Below, piece after piece: positions 1 to 13,000 of a stretch of DNA of 64,000 nucleotides. The notes under the pieces were generated by a model. The model did not search any database. It saw only the letters and a program-made list of their open reading frames with translations, and was not told the origin of the DNA. The stretch spans positions 62,001-126,000 of the forward strand of contig JAFZAH010000049.1 in assembly GCA_017548275.1 (NCBI GenBank). The letters are read 5' to 3'. Origin of the DNA: Prevotella sp. (lineage in GTDB: Bacteria; Bacteroidota; Bacteroidia; Bacteroidales; Bacteroidaceae). The position numbers were made by a program, and so were the translations under genes. Numbering within the stretch: the first letter of the stretch is position 1; every line of letters begins with the position of its first letter.

Positions 1-3000
1 CTGGACCGCCAGGATGAGGGTCTGAAAGGCTTGCGCATCCGCTACCGCCGCAAAGGAACTGACACTTGGACTGTAGCAAAACAATGGGCCATTGATTTGG
101 AGGAGTACAAAAACGGCTATGAACAGATGCCCGAGGGCAGTACATTTACCGAGCCCATCTCATTCCTGAGTGACGGTGAATATGAATTGCAGGCCCAGAC
201 CTTCGGTTCCTACGGCGGCGAGGAGGTAACCTACGAGAGCGAAATCATCAACGTGGTGCAAGACACGCGCGGCCCGAAGGTTCTCGGTATGCCCTATCCT
301 CTCGACGGTATTCTCCACTTCTACGAGCGCAATGAGATGCATGTGCGCTTCAATGAAACACTTAACGATAATGCACTCAGTTACACTGACAACTTCATCG
401 TCGAGGGTAACCTCAACAACTCTTCCCCGGATGAAGCCTATGCAGACGTTGCCTTACAACTCAACGGCGACCCCATAAGCACTCAGGCAAAATATGCACT
501 TGATGGGAGGGACGTGGCATTTGGCATGTGGTTCTACCGTCAAGGTGACGGCATCATCCTGAACCTCGGCGGTGACGGACGTCAATTCACGATGTCAACC
601 ATCAACGGTGGTAAAGTGCTGCTGGGATTGGGAGTCGAAAACCAATCGATTCAGAGTGACGAGGTGATTCCCGAGAACAAATGGGTTTACATAGCGATGA
701 GTTATAAATGCAAAACGGCTGAAGACCCCAACAATTACCTCACACTGATGTATGTGGCAGCGGGCACAAACCCAGTATATATCGTGAAAGACTTGGTCGT
801 GAACCCGTTATTATGTGACGGTGTATTGTCTCTCGGAGGCTTCGGTCTGAAGGGTATGATGCACGACCTGACACTCTGGAACGTCTATAAAACGGTCACT
901 GAACTCTACGAGACCCGCGATACACAGAAGGCCAATTACACTCCCGGACTGATCGGCTATTGGCGCATGAATGAAGGCCGAGGCACGACACTGACGGACA
1001 AAGCCCGTTCACGCAACATCACATTGCCTGCAGAGAGTTGGTACATCAATAACCGCAATCTGGCAGCCCATCTGGACGGCACCGAACCGTTCAAGGTTGA
1101 CATCTCGACATTCGTTCCTCAGTCTACCGACAATTTCGCCGTTGAGATGTGGTTCCGCTGCGACAATATTGAGAGCAACAAGAATGCTGTCCTGCTATCA
1201 TCTCTCAACAACCTGGGAATAGGCTTCAAGAACGGAAAACTCACTCTCACCAAGAGCACCCGCTCTGTAAATGCCGAAAACCAAGAAACAGTGACGATAG
1301 ATGAGGAGATAACGCTCAGCGACGCCAAATACATCGACAACCTGTGGCATCACTTTGCCCTGAATGTACGCCGCGGCACCAGCGCCATCGTCTATATTGA
1401 CGGCAAGCCGGTGAGAACCCTGCCCGAGACCAGCATTCCGGCGGTCAACAGCCATTATCTGGCCGTGGGCGGTGAATTGACAATCCTCGACGAGAACGGC
1501 ACAAATCAAGGCGGTGCCGTGAATCTCCTGACGGGCGACATCGACGAGTTGCGAATCTGGAATGCAGCCATCACGAGCAATCTGCTTGACCAACGCCGCT
1601 ACGAGCGATTAGACAGCACCTACTCGGGTCTTGTCGGCTACTTCCCGATGGAGAGCATCGCACGCACCCAGTCAGGTAATGTGGAGACAACATTCACCAC
1701 CAAGAATTTAGGCAACAGCAAGGTACACAAACTCGTGGCTGAAGGCAATGTGACGCAAAGTGTCAACGCCCCTGCCCTTCTGCCTGGTTCAAATCGCATG
1801 AGACTAGACAAGCGTGAGTTTGGTTTCACCGCCTCTAACGATGAGATTTATTTTGATTTCCCAGACGAGATGCTTGCCAAGATGGACGGAAACGATTTCA
1901 CCGTCACCGTAGAGAATATCAGGGACGAACACGGCAACACGTCAGAACCAGTCGAATGGTTGTTCCATGCTGATTTCGCCTCGATGGAATGGGTTATGAA
2001 CAAAAAGGAACTGGCGAAGGGCTGGAATGAGACTGTCACCTTCGATGCCGACCTCTTCACCTATGGCGAGTCGAATGAGCCCAAGACCTACGAGATAGTC
2101 GGTCTGCCCACATGGCTGGAGGTGAACGAACCCATCGGTACCATGTCGCAAAACATAAAGACGCTGACCTTCACCGTGAAGCCTTCAGTACCTGTTGGAA
2201 ACTATGAAGAGTATGTCTATGTGAGCGACAATCATGGCGTCAAGCGTGCCTTCCAGTTGAACCTCAAGGTGAGAGGCGACGAACCAGACTGGTCGGTCAA
2301 CCCAAGCCTTTACGAGAGCAACATGACCGTTTGCGGACAGATTCACATCAACAACGTCACATTGACCAATACAGACAGTAAGATAGCCGCCTTTGACTCT
2401 GACGGCAACTGCCGTGGTGTTGCCCAGCCTACTTATATCAGTTCACGCGACACATACTATGTCAATCTGGTGATTTACGGCGGTTCATCCACCAGCATCA
2501 GTAACAGCAGCCGTGACCTGACGTTCAAGATGTACGATGCCTCGACGGGCAGAACCTATTCCGTGGTAGATTTTATTATACCCGGAAAGACTTCCGAAAG
2601 CGTGATGACCTATGCACCCGACGCCTTCTATGGTTCCTATGACGCACCCGTTGTGTTCATGGCAACGGAAAAACTGCAGCAGACGGTACAATTGAACAAG
2701 GGTTGGACGTGGATGTCCATCTATGTGAATCCATCCTCCACCGCCATTGCAGAAGTGCTGCCGAAGGGCAATGACCTGAAGAAACTGCAGAACATCAAGG
2801 GTCACAACACCTTCGCTACCGTTTCGAAAGACGGCATCATGGGTGAGTTGACAGAAATCGTTCCCGGAAAGATGTACAAGATTCAGACCTCTGCCAATGT
2901 GCAGATAGAAGTGACGGGCGCCACCATCGACGTGCTAAGCACACCGATGACCATCTACGAAGGTTTCAACTGGATAGGCTCAATGGCCAATACTGTGATG

Positions 3001-3702
3001 TCGCCCGAGCAAGCGTTCGCTGATTTGGATCCCGTCAACGGTGACATGATAAAGACGCGCACCGTGTTCTCTACCTATCGCAACGGCATCTGGGAAGGCG
3101 AGTTACGCAACATCGTTCCCGGCGAAGGTTATATCTACTGGTCGAAAGACACGAAAGCAAAGACCTTCCACTTCCCGAAACTGTCGAACGGCACAGAGGC
3201 CAGCGCACCATCGTTCTTATGGGAGAGTGGTTCCGAACGCGCCATGTACTACCAGCCGGTGGATGAGCACCTCTATCCCGACAACATGAACATGATAGCC
3301 GTGGTGAAGAAAAACGGCACTTTCGTAGAGAACGCCGAAGTGGCAGCCTTTGTCAACGGCGAGTGCCGCGGTGCAGTGGAGTGCAATAACGGTTACTACT
3401 TCCTCACCGTGCTCGGTTCATCAGCCGACGACCTTGACCAAAAGGTTGAAATCGTTGTCCGCATTGACGGCGAGGAATATACCGTGGCCAGCCAGCCGTT
3501 CGTCAGCGACGCGTTCTATGGTTCACTTGACGAGCCCTACGTTCTCGATGTGGATGCGACTGCTATCCGCACAATCAGCATCGATGATATCGACGACGAC
3601 AACGATTGGTTTACCCTGCAAGGTGTGAAACTCAACCACCGTCCCTCACAGCAGGGCGTGTACCTGCACCGTGGAGAAAAGGTGGTCATCAAGAGAAGGT
3701 AA
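1..3702 (+). CDS. Large secreted LamG-domain protein, 5' end outside window
   Basis: The frame is open from base 1 and aligns from its first codon with the C-terminal third of the next gene (LDRQDEGLKG here, LDRQDQGLAG there), so the true start lies upstream of the window. About 1,233 residues are visible. In order they hold two concanavalin-A/LamG-like jelly-roll regions (roughly residues 160-325 and 378-553, each closing with a GYW/GYF-PM or RMNEG segment), a cadherin/Ig-like stretch near 690-760, repeats around a DSKIAAFDSDGNCRG-type motif, and a C-terminal tail with FTLQGVKL...GVYLHRGEKVVIKRR. That tail resembles the short C-terminal sorting tails of secreted Bacteroidetes proteins (the type IX secretion class), but this is a resemblance only. 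Function is unknown; a surface or secreted binding protein is the likely role. The last 114 nt match the neighbour almost exactly. Confidence 0.9.
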   Translation: MDRQDEGLKGLRIRYRRKGTDTWTVAKQWAIDLEEYKNGYEQMPEGSTFTEPISFLSDGEYELQAQTFGSYGGEEVTYESEIINVVQDTRGPKVLGMPYPLDGILHFYERNEMHVRFNETLNDNALSYTDNFIVEGNLNNSSPDEAYADVALQLNGDPISTQAKYALDGRDVAFGMWFYRQGDGIILNLGGDGRQFTMSTINGGKVLLGLGVENQSIQSDEVIPENKWVYIAMSYKCKTAEDPNNYLTLMYVAAGTNPVYIVKDLVVNPLLCDGVLSLGGFGLKGMMHDLTLWNVYKTVTELYETRDTQKANYTPGLIGYWRMNEGRGTTLTDKARSRNITLPAESWYINNRNLAAHLDGTEPFKVDISTFVPQSTDNFAVEMWFRCDNIESNKNAVLLSSLNNLGIGFKNGKLTLTKSTRSVNAENQETVTIDEEITLSDAKYIDNLWHHFALNVRRGTSAIVYIDGKPVRTLPETSIPAVNSHYLAVGGELTILDENGTNQGGAVNLLTGDIDELRIWNAAITSNLLDQRRYERLDSTYSGLVGYFPMESIARTQSGNVETTFTTKNLGNSKVHKLVAEGNVTQSVNAPALLPGSNRMRLDKREFGFTASNDEIYFDFPDEMLAKMDGNDFTVTVENIRDEHGNTSEPVEWLFHADFASMEWVMNKKELAKGWNETVTFDADLFTYGESNEPKTYEIVGLPTWLEVNEPIGTMSQNIKTLTFTVKPSVPVGNYEEYVYVSDNHGVKRAFQLNLKVRGDEPDWSVNPSLYESNMTVCGQIHINNVTLTNTDSKIAAFDSDGNCRGVAQPTYISSRDTYYVNLVIYGGSSTSISNSSRDLTFKMYDASTGRTYSVVDFIIPGKTSESVMTYAPDAFYGSYDAPVVFMATEKLQQTVQLNKGWTWMSIYVNPSSTAIAEVLPKGNDLKKLQNIKGHNTFATVSKDGIMGELTEIVPGKMYKIQTSANVQIEVTGATIDVLSTPMTIYEGFNWIGSMANTVMSPEQAFADLDPVNGDMIKTRTVFSTYRNGIWEGELRNIVPGEGYIYWSKDTKAKTFHFPKLSNGTEASAPSFLWESGSERAMYYQPVDEHLYPDNMNMIAVVKKNGTFVENAEVAAFVNGECRGAVECNNGYYFLTVLGSSADDLDQKVEIVVRIDGEEYTVASQPFVSDAFYGSLDEPYVLDVDATAIRTISIDDIDDDNDWFTLQGVKLNHRPSQQGVYLHRGEKVVIKRR
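3589..3702 (+). repeat. Homogenised 3' end, copy 1 (partner 14191-14304)
   Basis: These 114 nt differ from 14191-14304 at one position only, while the bodies of the two genes have diverged clearly at protein and DNA level. The similarity continues with small changes into the 3' untranslated region and its hairpin. This suggests gene conversion or strong constraint on the tail. Confidence 0.85.
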
Positions 3703-3728
3703 ACTTAAAGTTTAAGACCTTAAGCACA

Positions 3729-3765
3729 TTACTCCTCCAATTGCAGTTTGCTTTTGGAGGAGTAA
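3729..3765 (+). terminator. Hairpin, likely terminator, after the first LamG gene
   Basis: A perfect 12-bp stem, TTACTCCTCCAA with TTGGAGGAGTAA, encloses a 13-nt loop 26 nt after the stop codon. The run of T after it is poor (CTGTTTG). The same stem and loop recur at 14334-14370, and the same stem with another 13-nt loop at 57952-57990. Confidence 0.65.
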
Positions 3766-3904
3766 CTGTTTGATAATGGTCAATCGGCAAACAAAAATTA
3801 CATATTTCAACGTACAACAAACGGACAAATATTCGAAGTTTTTCCAGTTTTGTGTATCATCTGGCAGTTTGTCAACACCTTATTAAAATAAAAAAACAAA
3901 AAAT

Positions 3905-3935
3905 TTTGTCACTTCAAAAATTAAAATTATCTTTG
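3905..3935 (+). promoter_or_regulatory. Bacteroidetes-type promoter for the 3,415-residue LamG gene
   Basis: TTTG at 3905-3908, a 19-nt spacer and TATCTTTG at 3928-3935 fit the Bacteroidetes sigma consensus (TTTG, 19-21 nt, TAnnTTTG). It lies about 120 nt before the start codon, implying an untranslated leader of roughly 115 nt. The remainder of the 354-nt intergenic region (3703-4056) is AT-rich and holds nothing else I can name. Confidence 0.7.
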
Positions 3936-4056
3936 CAGTTGTGTTATTTTGTATAAATGCACCCCTAAGAATCGATTGTTCTGATACCAGATTTACACTT
4001 CACCAGTTGAATAAGTAAAGTTAAACTAAACAGAATAAAACCAAACCAATAACGAT

Positions 4057-7000
4057 ATGAAGAACCTAAGACAATTTTCTCAGGCTTTTCCGACATCCAG
4101 ACTATGGTCATGGATGATGTTCATCTTGTTTGCTTTCATGGCCAACCCGGTTTTGGCTGATGAATTGGATGATGACAAGAACTTCACGGTCATCCAGTAC
4201 AAGGACCACGTCCATTTCAAAATCATGATTATGGATGGTAAGAACAAGGATACCTGGTGCCGTGTGGGAAGTATCCATGCTTACTCCCAAGATGACCGCA
4301 AGGGTACACACATGCAACTGATGGACGTGGAGTGCGACCAGGGAGAAGATAACAGCACAAACAAGGAAATCTTCTCGCGCAACGTGTTGGAAGGCACAAA
4401 GGCCTTCTTGACCAATCCCGCTGTCGGCGACAACCCCGTCATCCAATTTGCCAGTTGGGATGAATGGGGCGACGGCAATAACGATGATGTGCGCAGCGCC
4501 CGTCCCAACAAAGTGAGATATACCATCAAGAAAGAATCTTCAAACCTGCGGCCATGTGTGGAGATTGACTACTATTGGAACGCCGACATGGCTGGAAAGA
4601 CATGGTATTTCACTTATGAGTTCATCCACAATGCGGGTTCGTTCAAAGCCAGAAAAATGGGCAGTGCCTTTTGTAGCAGTGACCTGGGCCTCGGCACTAT
4701 TGATTACCATGACATCTCTTATAGCCGTGAAAACAGCGATAAGATTTTGTTTACCGTACCTGCGCTTCCCAATGATGTGCCCGCTAAACTGCAAGACTAC
4801 ATCAAACATTACTGTGAATACGAACTGCACTTCACCTACACCCTCTATGACGGCTCTGAAAAGAAACAAAGCGAAGTAATCACCTGTGAGACAGGGCATA
4901 AGAAGACCTATGAACTGACAATACCTAAAGAGGTGGGCAACTTCAAAAATGCGGAATTATATATGTATGTCAGTAGCGGATTGCAGTGGAGCAACAAGAA
5001 AAAAGAACGGGCCAAGCAAATCGTCTACAGGAACAACATTTTCACTTCAGTACCAGTCCCCTTCGGACTTGCCGCTGAATACAACCAGTTTGAAGACAAA
5101 GCCTTGCTCTCTTGGAACGCCTTCCCCACTGGCGACAACAATTACATCAAGGAATCGATACCTTACGTTTACCGTGTTGAGACCGACGATAACGGAAACC
5201 CGGTGTCCGGGGCCTCATGGGCGCAACGCGGAAAATTGGCTGCTGTTGGAAACGAACAATCCGAGGGTTACACCGACAACATGCTTTCGCCCAACACCCA
5301 TTACAAATACATGGTGCTAAACGTGCCGAAAGCATGGTTGGAGAATAACAGCATTACCGCCAGCGATTTGACCGACCCAAAGGAGAGCACCATTCACCTG
5401 TTGGGCTCATGCGTGAGCGACCCGATGCCAACGACACCAAAACTCACCATTTTCAACCTGGCACAAGACACCACCGTTTTGGATAAAGTGCGTCTGACAT
5501 GGGAGTACTCACGTGTGCCTATTAAGAGCAACAATGTGAAATTTCAGATTTGGAAGCGACAAAAAGGCACGTCAGACTGGAACGACTACGGCAATGTGAC
5601 CGTCCCTTCAAATCCCTCCGCAGGATATATAGCATCGTTCATCGACGATAAACTGCCCAGTGTCCGTGAGACTTTTGAGTACAAAGTAGTACTCGCCATC
5701 AATGACGGTGAAAACACCTTCGAAAGTGATGTCATCACCGCCGGCCTGCTCACTGGCAGTGCGGTGCTGAGCGTGGATGCCACGAAGGGCACTCACGAGA
5801 ATGTGGTCCGTGTGTCGTGGCAAGTGAAGCAGATAGGCACAGAAAACAGCAACTTCGAAGTTTACCGCCGCTATGCCGGCACTAACGACGAATACCTGAA
5901 AGTCCACTCTGTGAGCGGCACGAGCGACAGTTACACTTACGAAGACAACACCGTACAACCCGGTTACTTCTATGAGTATCGTGTGGACGTGTATTCGGGC
6001 GGGAAAGAGACGTACACCGACAACAACTTCCAGAACTTCCTCAGCGATGTCGGTTTCTGTCAGGCCCGGGGTGTCATCTCGGGACGCGTCACCTTCGGCA
6101 CGGGTTCCGCTGTTGAGGATGTGCGTCTGTCATTACGCTCAAATAGCGACAATGACGGCAATGTGATTCGTGGTTTCTCACAACGTTTCGACGGTCTCAG
6201 CACAGGTGTCAAATGGGATGCCGACAGCGTATCGTTGGCTAAACTCTTCGGCAGCGGAAAGGAATATACGCTGCAACTCTTCGTAAGACCTGACGACAAT
6301 CTGTCCGAGGGTGCCATCATTGCAGAGATACCCTTCTATGGCCGTATTCGCCTTGGAGCCAAGAATGGTGAAAATTACCCGTTGTTGGTTGAAAAGTATG
6401 GTCAGAGAACAACAGAACGCACCTCTTTCAACAATGTTTGGGACGTGAAGTGCATCACTATTAATTATGCCAATGACCGCGACACATCTGTGCCCTATTA
6501 TTTCAATGAAGAAATAGGCGGAAACGTCTATAACGACCATGACTTGTTCAACCAATTGTTCGACCAGTTGGAAGAGCAAGGCTATAAACGGATTCCCCAG
6601 GTGTTCTGGTATGAAGATACAGATTTGGCGGTTTATGTCTTCGGCAAACAAATACCGTTAGACATCAAAACGAATAAGGATGATATCTCATGGGAAGGCG
6701 CAAAGTACGACACTGGGGTGAGCCTCCCTGCTGACACCTATTCACTCATCACTTTGAAGAATGACGGCACGAGCGAGACGGTCTCCGTGAATGAGAGCGT
6801 CTCATCGGGCCTCACACAGACAGGCACCAAACAATATCACATCGAAGGCGGCGATATCAAATACTTATATCCCGACTATGATGTTTGGAACGGCAATTGC
6901 CTCTTTCACTACGAGGGTGGTGTAAAGCGCGAACTGTTCGACACCTATTATGGCATGACTTCGAATCAATTTGCGTGGTATCCCGCCAATGCCTCCGGTT

Positions 7001-10000
7001 ATTCATCGACAGTTGGCACACTGGTAGCCCCCTTTGCCGTAGGAGGCTCAGAGATTGAGTTGACAGAAGAAGAGGCTTTCATGGGCAATATGACTGAGGT
7101 GCGCGTATGGAACCATGTGCTGACCGACAAAGAGAAGGAGAACACCGCCGACCGTATTCTCACTGGCACAGAGAAAGGTCTGAGCCTCTACTGGCCGATG
7201 GACGAAGGCATCAGCCGGTTCGTGTTCGACGCCTCGTTTGCCAACGACGTGCCAAACGGCCGCCACGCCAAGGTAGGCAATAACATCAGTTCATCGACCA
7301 TCGTCCCGACCGAAACGCAGTTGTCGCGCTATGGTTTGACCAACGAGAATGGTGAATATACCGTCCGCGGTTTGCCCTTCATCGGTTCGGGCACCACTTA
7401 CAGCGTGACCCCCACAAAGGGCATCCACGTCTTCTCTCCCCTCTCGCGCAACGGTTTCATCGGTTCGGGCAACCTGGCTCTTAACAATTACGACTTTACC
7501 GACACCTCTTCCTTCCCTGTCAGGGGCAGAATCACCTATCTCGATACCAATATTCCAGCAGACTCCATCCAATTTAAGATTGACGGTCAGTTGGTACAGG
7601 GGGCGTCGAACAAAACGGTAATGACCGACAGCAACGGCGACTACGAAATCTCCGTTCCCATTGGTAAGCACCTCATCGAGGCTTACAAGGACGGTCACCG
7701 CCTCACCTCATTCCCGCTCGATGGCACCACCTACGACTTCAAGCAGGAGATGACTGTCAATTTCATTGACTCTACCTTAGTGAATGTGACAGGCCGCATC
7801 AACGGTGGTTTCAGTGATCAAGACGAACCTTTGGGTTTCGCCCGCTCTAAGAACCGTCTTGGCAAGGCCACCATCAAGTTGAGTCTGGGTCAAGAATCGC
7901 GCTGCTCGTTCAATTATATCACTGACGAGCATGGCAGTGGTGAATTCGGTAAGACACCGATTCCCATTCTAAGTGCCACAGACATGATACAGAGTACAGG
8001 CTACCGTGCTGCCGCCACTGAGCACGATGACGATACCCATTTCGTCTATATTACCACCGACCCCAATACGGGCGAGTTCTCCGCCTTATTGCCACCCTTG
8101 AAATACAAGGTTGAAAGCATCACCTTCGACGGTGGCAATGAGTATGATAACAAGGATGTGTTTGTCCAGAACCTGCCATTCATCGATGCCACCAACACCG
8201 TGGAGAAGACGTGGCGCAGCGACTCGCTAACCACCGACGGCGTGGTGAGCAAATATACCTATGTTGCGAAATTCAAACGCCAGTACCGGGCTGAGCCCTC
8301 CATCACCTTTGAGCAAGTCGGAATGAAGAACGGTGCTTTCGGCGAAGTGAAAGTGCCCGTGGTTTCCTTCACCGAGTCGGTTGACTCTGTGACAGTGCTT
8401 ACCTATAACGGCGACAGTTTCAAGTATGAATACGATTACCCCGTCTTCTGCCAGGAGCAGGCCTACGTGTACGACATTGCCGTGGCTGAGACCTACAAGA
8501 ACTTAGACACAGGCGAAGAGTTTGAGGAAGTGCCCTCCGACGCTATCATCTCTATCGACAACAATGCCTGCGCTTCGATTTCGTTCTTCTGCGAAGAAGG
8601 CTATGTCAACGGTGAGAAGGTGACACCGGGTATGGCATATGAAGTGCCCAGAGTGAGAATTAAGCCGAAGAAAGACGGACACGCCACATACCAGTTCCTC
8701 GGTGGTATTCCGAATTTGGGTGGCAATCATCTGCGCACCATGAGTTTGGATGTCACTATTGACGGGCGCACCACAATGTGGACCGACCCGAAGACATCGA
8801 AACCCGAACTTAACTTGATATTGTTGGGCAGTCTGTCGTCGGGCAATCAGAACTTCGTGACCAACGGCCCTCAGCACGTAGATATGATTTTGCGTCGTCC
8901 ACCGGGTTCCACATCCGAGGCCGTTCTAAAAACCGACACACTGACCACCGACATGAAGTTAGAGGCTCACGTGCGCAACGGCGGCACATCGGGCGGCGGA
9001 TTCTACGTATCGGTAGTACCCGAGATTACTCAGAGTATAGATGTTGCCGCTGGCCGGGTCTATGTCGAGCACAAGTTCCAGCCTCAGGCCAATACACAGG
9101 AGCAATGGGATAGCGGCTCATCGACCATCGACGAGACCGATTCAGGCTCGAAGTACAGTGTATCGACCGAGATACACGGAACTACCGAAGGCATCCAGTA
9201 TCATGGCGACACGTATATCGGACGTTCGACAAACATGCTGTTCGGCAAGGGTAACACGCTGGGATTCTTCAAGCAAGACAACGGCTCCTATAAAATCGAC
9301 ATTCACGAGTCAATCGTGGTGAGCGAGAGTTTCGGCACCTATTTTGCCTTCCCGCAAGAGTATATAGAAGAGACACTGATACCCAACTGGAAGGCCATCA
9401 TCAAGGCCCGTCTGAGCGAAGGGTACATCAATGCCAACCACTGGGAGAAGGGCAATGCACCCATCATTCCCGGAAAGGTGATGTACTATACCAGTTATAA
9501 AGAGGGCGACCCCGAATTTGGCCGAAGTAACGGCGACAGTCGGTGGGGCGACCTGATAAGTGCCCGCGGCGGTCATCCCAGTTACTACATGCGTGCCGAG
9601 GAAGGCATGGTCGTTGACGACGAGGTGGATAACGCCATCCGACAAATCAAGGCCTGGGAGCAAGCCATCGCCATGAATGAGAAAGACAAACTGGAAGCCA
9701 TCAAAGGCAGCGGCTACTTCATCCAGAACTACTCCATTGCCGGCGGCACAAGCATCAACCAGACGACGACCAACGAGAAAGTGTATGTGAAGCGCGACGG
9801 TACTGAGCACGAGTGGAATTTCGACTCGGAGACCCATGCCGGATTCATGTACAGCGGAGCGGGTGCCTACGCCATCATCCACGTCACGAAGCATACCAAC
9901 GACAGCGATGTGAAGGAGAAAGAAAACACCACCTCGACATCAGTGGAGTGGACCATGAGCGACGGTGACCCCCGCACCGCCCTTTCGGTTGACGTGTATA

Positions 10001-13000
10001 AGTCGCCAATGGGCTACGGTCCCATCTTCCGCACCCGTGGCGGTCAGTCTGTCAACCCGTGGGAAGGAGCCACTTACACCCAATATTACCAGAAAGGCAC
10101 GAAACTCGACGAGGCCACCATGCGCGTGGAATGGCCTCAGTTGCGTGTGGAAGGCGCCACTACGCTGACCGACGTGCCCACGGGCGGTCAAGGAGCCTTT
10201 GATTTGGAGATGACCAACTTGAGCGAGACCAACAGCGACTGCACCTATATTTTGGAAGCCATCGAGGCATCGAACGCCCAAGGAGCCATCCTGATGATTG
10301 ACGGTATGCCACTGAGCCTCGGCAAGAACGGACGAGCCATCAACCTGAAAGGTGACAAAGAACCCGTCCACAAAATGCTGTACGTGAGCCAGAGCGACCG
10401 CAGCGTAAACAAATTTGAGGACTTGCAGTTAGTGCTCCGCTCACAGAACGATGACAACATGACGAGCGATACGCTACACCTGAAGGTTGAGTTCGTTCCC
10501 GCTTCGGCACTTATCGATATGGCCGTGGCACACACTGTTCTCAATTATGATGACCTGAAGAAATATGGCGGTTTCCAAGTGCGGTTCACCAATCTTGACC
10601 GTCAGGATCAGGGGTTGGCCGGTGTCCGCATCCAGAGCCGCCGCAAAGGTACAGACAGTTGGAATGAGATGCACAAATGGGTTGTTGACCCGGCGAAGTT
10701 GGAACAAGGCGACGACTTGCTCCCCCCCACCGACGAAACCTTCGAATATGCAGTCTCCTTCCCCAGCGATGGTATCTACGAGTTGCGCGGCCAGACCTAC
10801 GGTCTGTTCGGAAAGCAAGAAGTGACATACGAGACGCCGATTATCGAAGTGATACAAGACACCCGCGGTCCGAAGATACTCGGAATGGCAAGCCACGACG
10901 GAAACACGCTTACCTATGCCGACCGCAATGACATGCACGTGCGTTTCAACGAGGTGCTCAATGCCAATGCGATAAGCGAAAGCGACAATTTCCGCATCGA
11001 GGGCGGTCTGAACAATGTGGCAGCGAAGTCGCAATATCACGATGTGGCATTGCAACTAGACAATCAGGAGTTGCAAACGGAAGCCTCCTTCAATCTGGAG
11101 AATACAGACTTGGCACTTGACTTCTGGGTCTATCCTCAGAGCAATGGAAGTATGCTCTCATTGGGCATTGGCAAAAACAGGTTGGAGATCTTTACTAATG
11201 AAGAAGGCAAACTCGGAACCATCATCGGTTCGGATGTAGTCATGAGCAACACTGTACTGCCCCTCAACCGCTGGAACTATGTCGCCGCCAGTTATATGAC
11301 TCCGAAGGAAGGCGATCCGGAAAACAGATTTACCATGTTGTATGTCGGTCCTGACGATAAGAGTTACAACATTGTCATCGACAATGTGGCGGTGGATTCA
11401 CTATTTGGAGAATCCAGACTTTACATCGGCAATGAGAATTTCAAAGGCAGGATGTATGACCTGTCGTTATGGAACGCTGAAAAGTCTGTCTTGGAACTCT
11501 ATGAGACCCGTTTAGAGCAAAAAGCGGCCTACACACCAGGTCTGGTCGGTTACTGGAGGATGGACGAGGGTCATGGCACCTTGGTGAGCGACGATGTGCT
11601 CTCGCGCCACATCACTATGCCAGCAGAGAGTTGGTATATCAACAACCGCAACCTGGCTGCCCACTTAGACGGCACAGATGCGCTGAAAGTGGACATCAGT
11701 ACTGCCAACACGCGCACGACAGACAACTTCGCCGTTGAGATGTGGTTCCGTGGCGACAAAGACACTGTAAACGACAACGCACAACTGCTGTCAGTGCTCA
11801 ACGGCATGAGCATCGGATTCAAAGAAGGAAAACTCGTACTGGAAATGAGCGAACGCACCGTGGCCAATGACAACACAGAGACCAAGACGGTGAATGAAAG
11901 TATCTCCCTGAGCAACGTGAACTACTGCGACAACAACTGGCATCATCTGGCACTGAACGTTCGCCGAGGGACGAGCGCAGTGGTCTATGTGGACGGCGAG
12001 GCAGTTAAGACCCTCTCCGAGAGTTCCATCCCTGCCATTACCGGTCACTATATGTACGTGGGCGGAGAACAGACATTAGTAGCCCCCGACGGCACTAACG
12101 CAGGCGGTTGCGAAAACCTCTTCCACGGCGACGTGGATGAAATCCGCATCTGGAATGCTGCTATCGGAAGCGATATCCTCGCTGACCGCCGTTTCGAACG
12201 TTTGGACAACACCTATGCGGGTCTGATGGGTTACTTCCCAATGGAGGAAATCAACCGTGAACAGACAGGCAACATCGAGTCGCATCCTTCTACCGACAAC
12301 TTCGGCGTGAAAGATTCGCAGATGAAACTTGAAGGCACGCTTGTGCAAAGTGTGAATGCCCCTGCCCTACTTCCAGGTTCAAGCCGCATCCGACTGGCTG
12401 ACACTGATTTCAACTTCACCGTTTCGAACGACGAGATTTACTTCTCATTCCAAGAGTCTATGTATCCGCTGATGGACGGCAATGAATTTGACGTGACCGT
12501 GAAGAACATCAAGGACGAGCACGGCAACTATTCCGAGCCCGTGATGTGGAAGTTCCGTTGTGACTTTGCCGCCATCGACTGGACCGAAGATGTCATCAAC
12601 ATTGAGAAGAAATGGGATGAAACCAAGGAATTTGAAGTATCTCTCAGAAATCAGGCGGGCAGTTCAATCCAAAGTTATGAAATCAGCGGCTTACCATCGT
12701 GGCTCACAGTAAACCAACCTATTGGCACTTTGAACGGCGCGACGGCCAAAAAGACGTTCACTATTTTGCCATCCGTACCTGTAGGCAAATACACAGTGAA
12801 TGTTTATGTGACCGACCGATTGGGTATCAAGCGCATGCTTGAAGTGAACATCACCGTGAAGGGTGACGAGCCCAATTGGGCAGTCAACCCTGACCTCTAT
12901 GAGAGCAACATGATGGTCATCGGACAGATTTACATCGGCGACAAGATTTGCGAATACACAGACAGTAAAATTGCAGCCTTTAACGAGGATGGCAACTGCA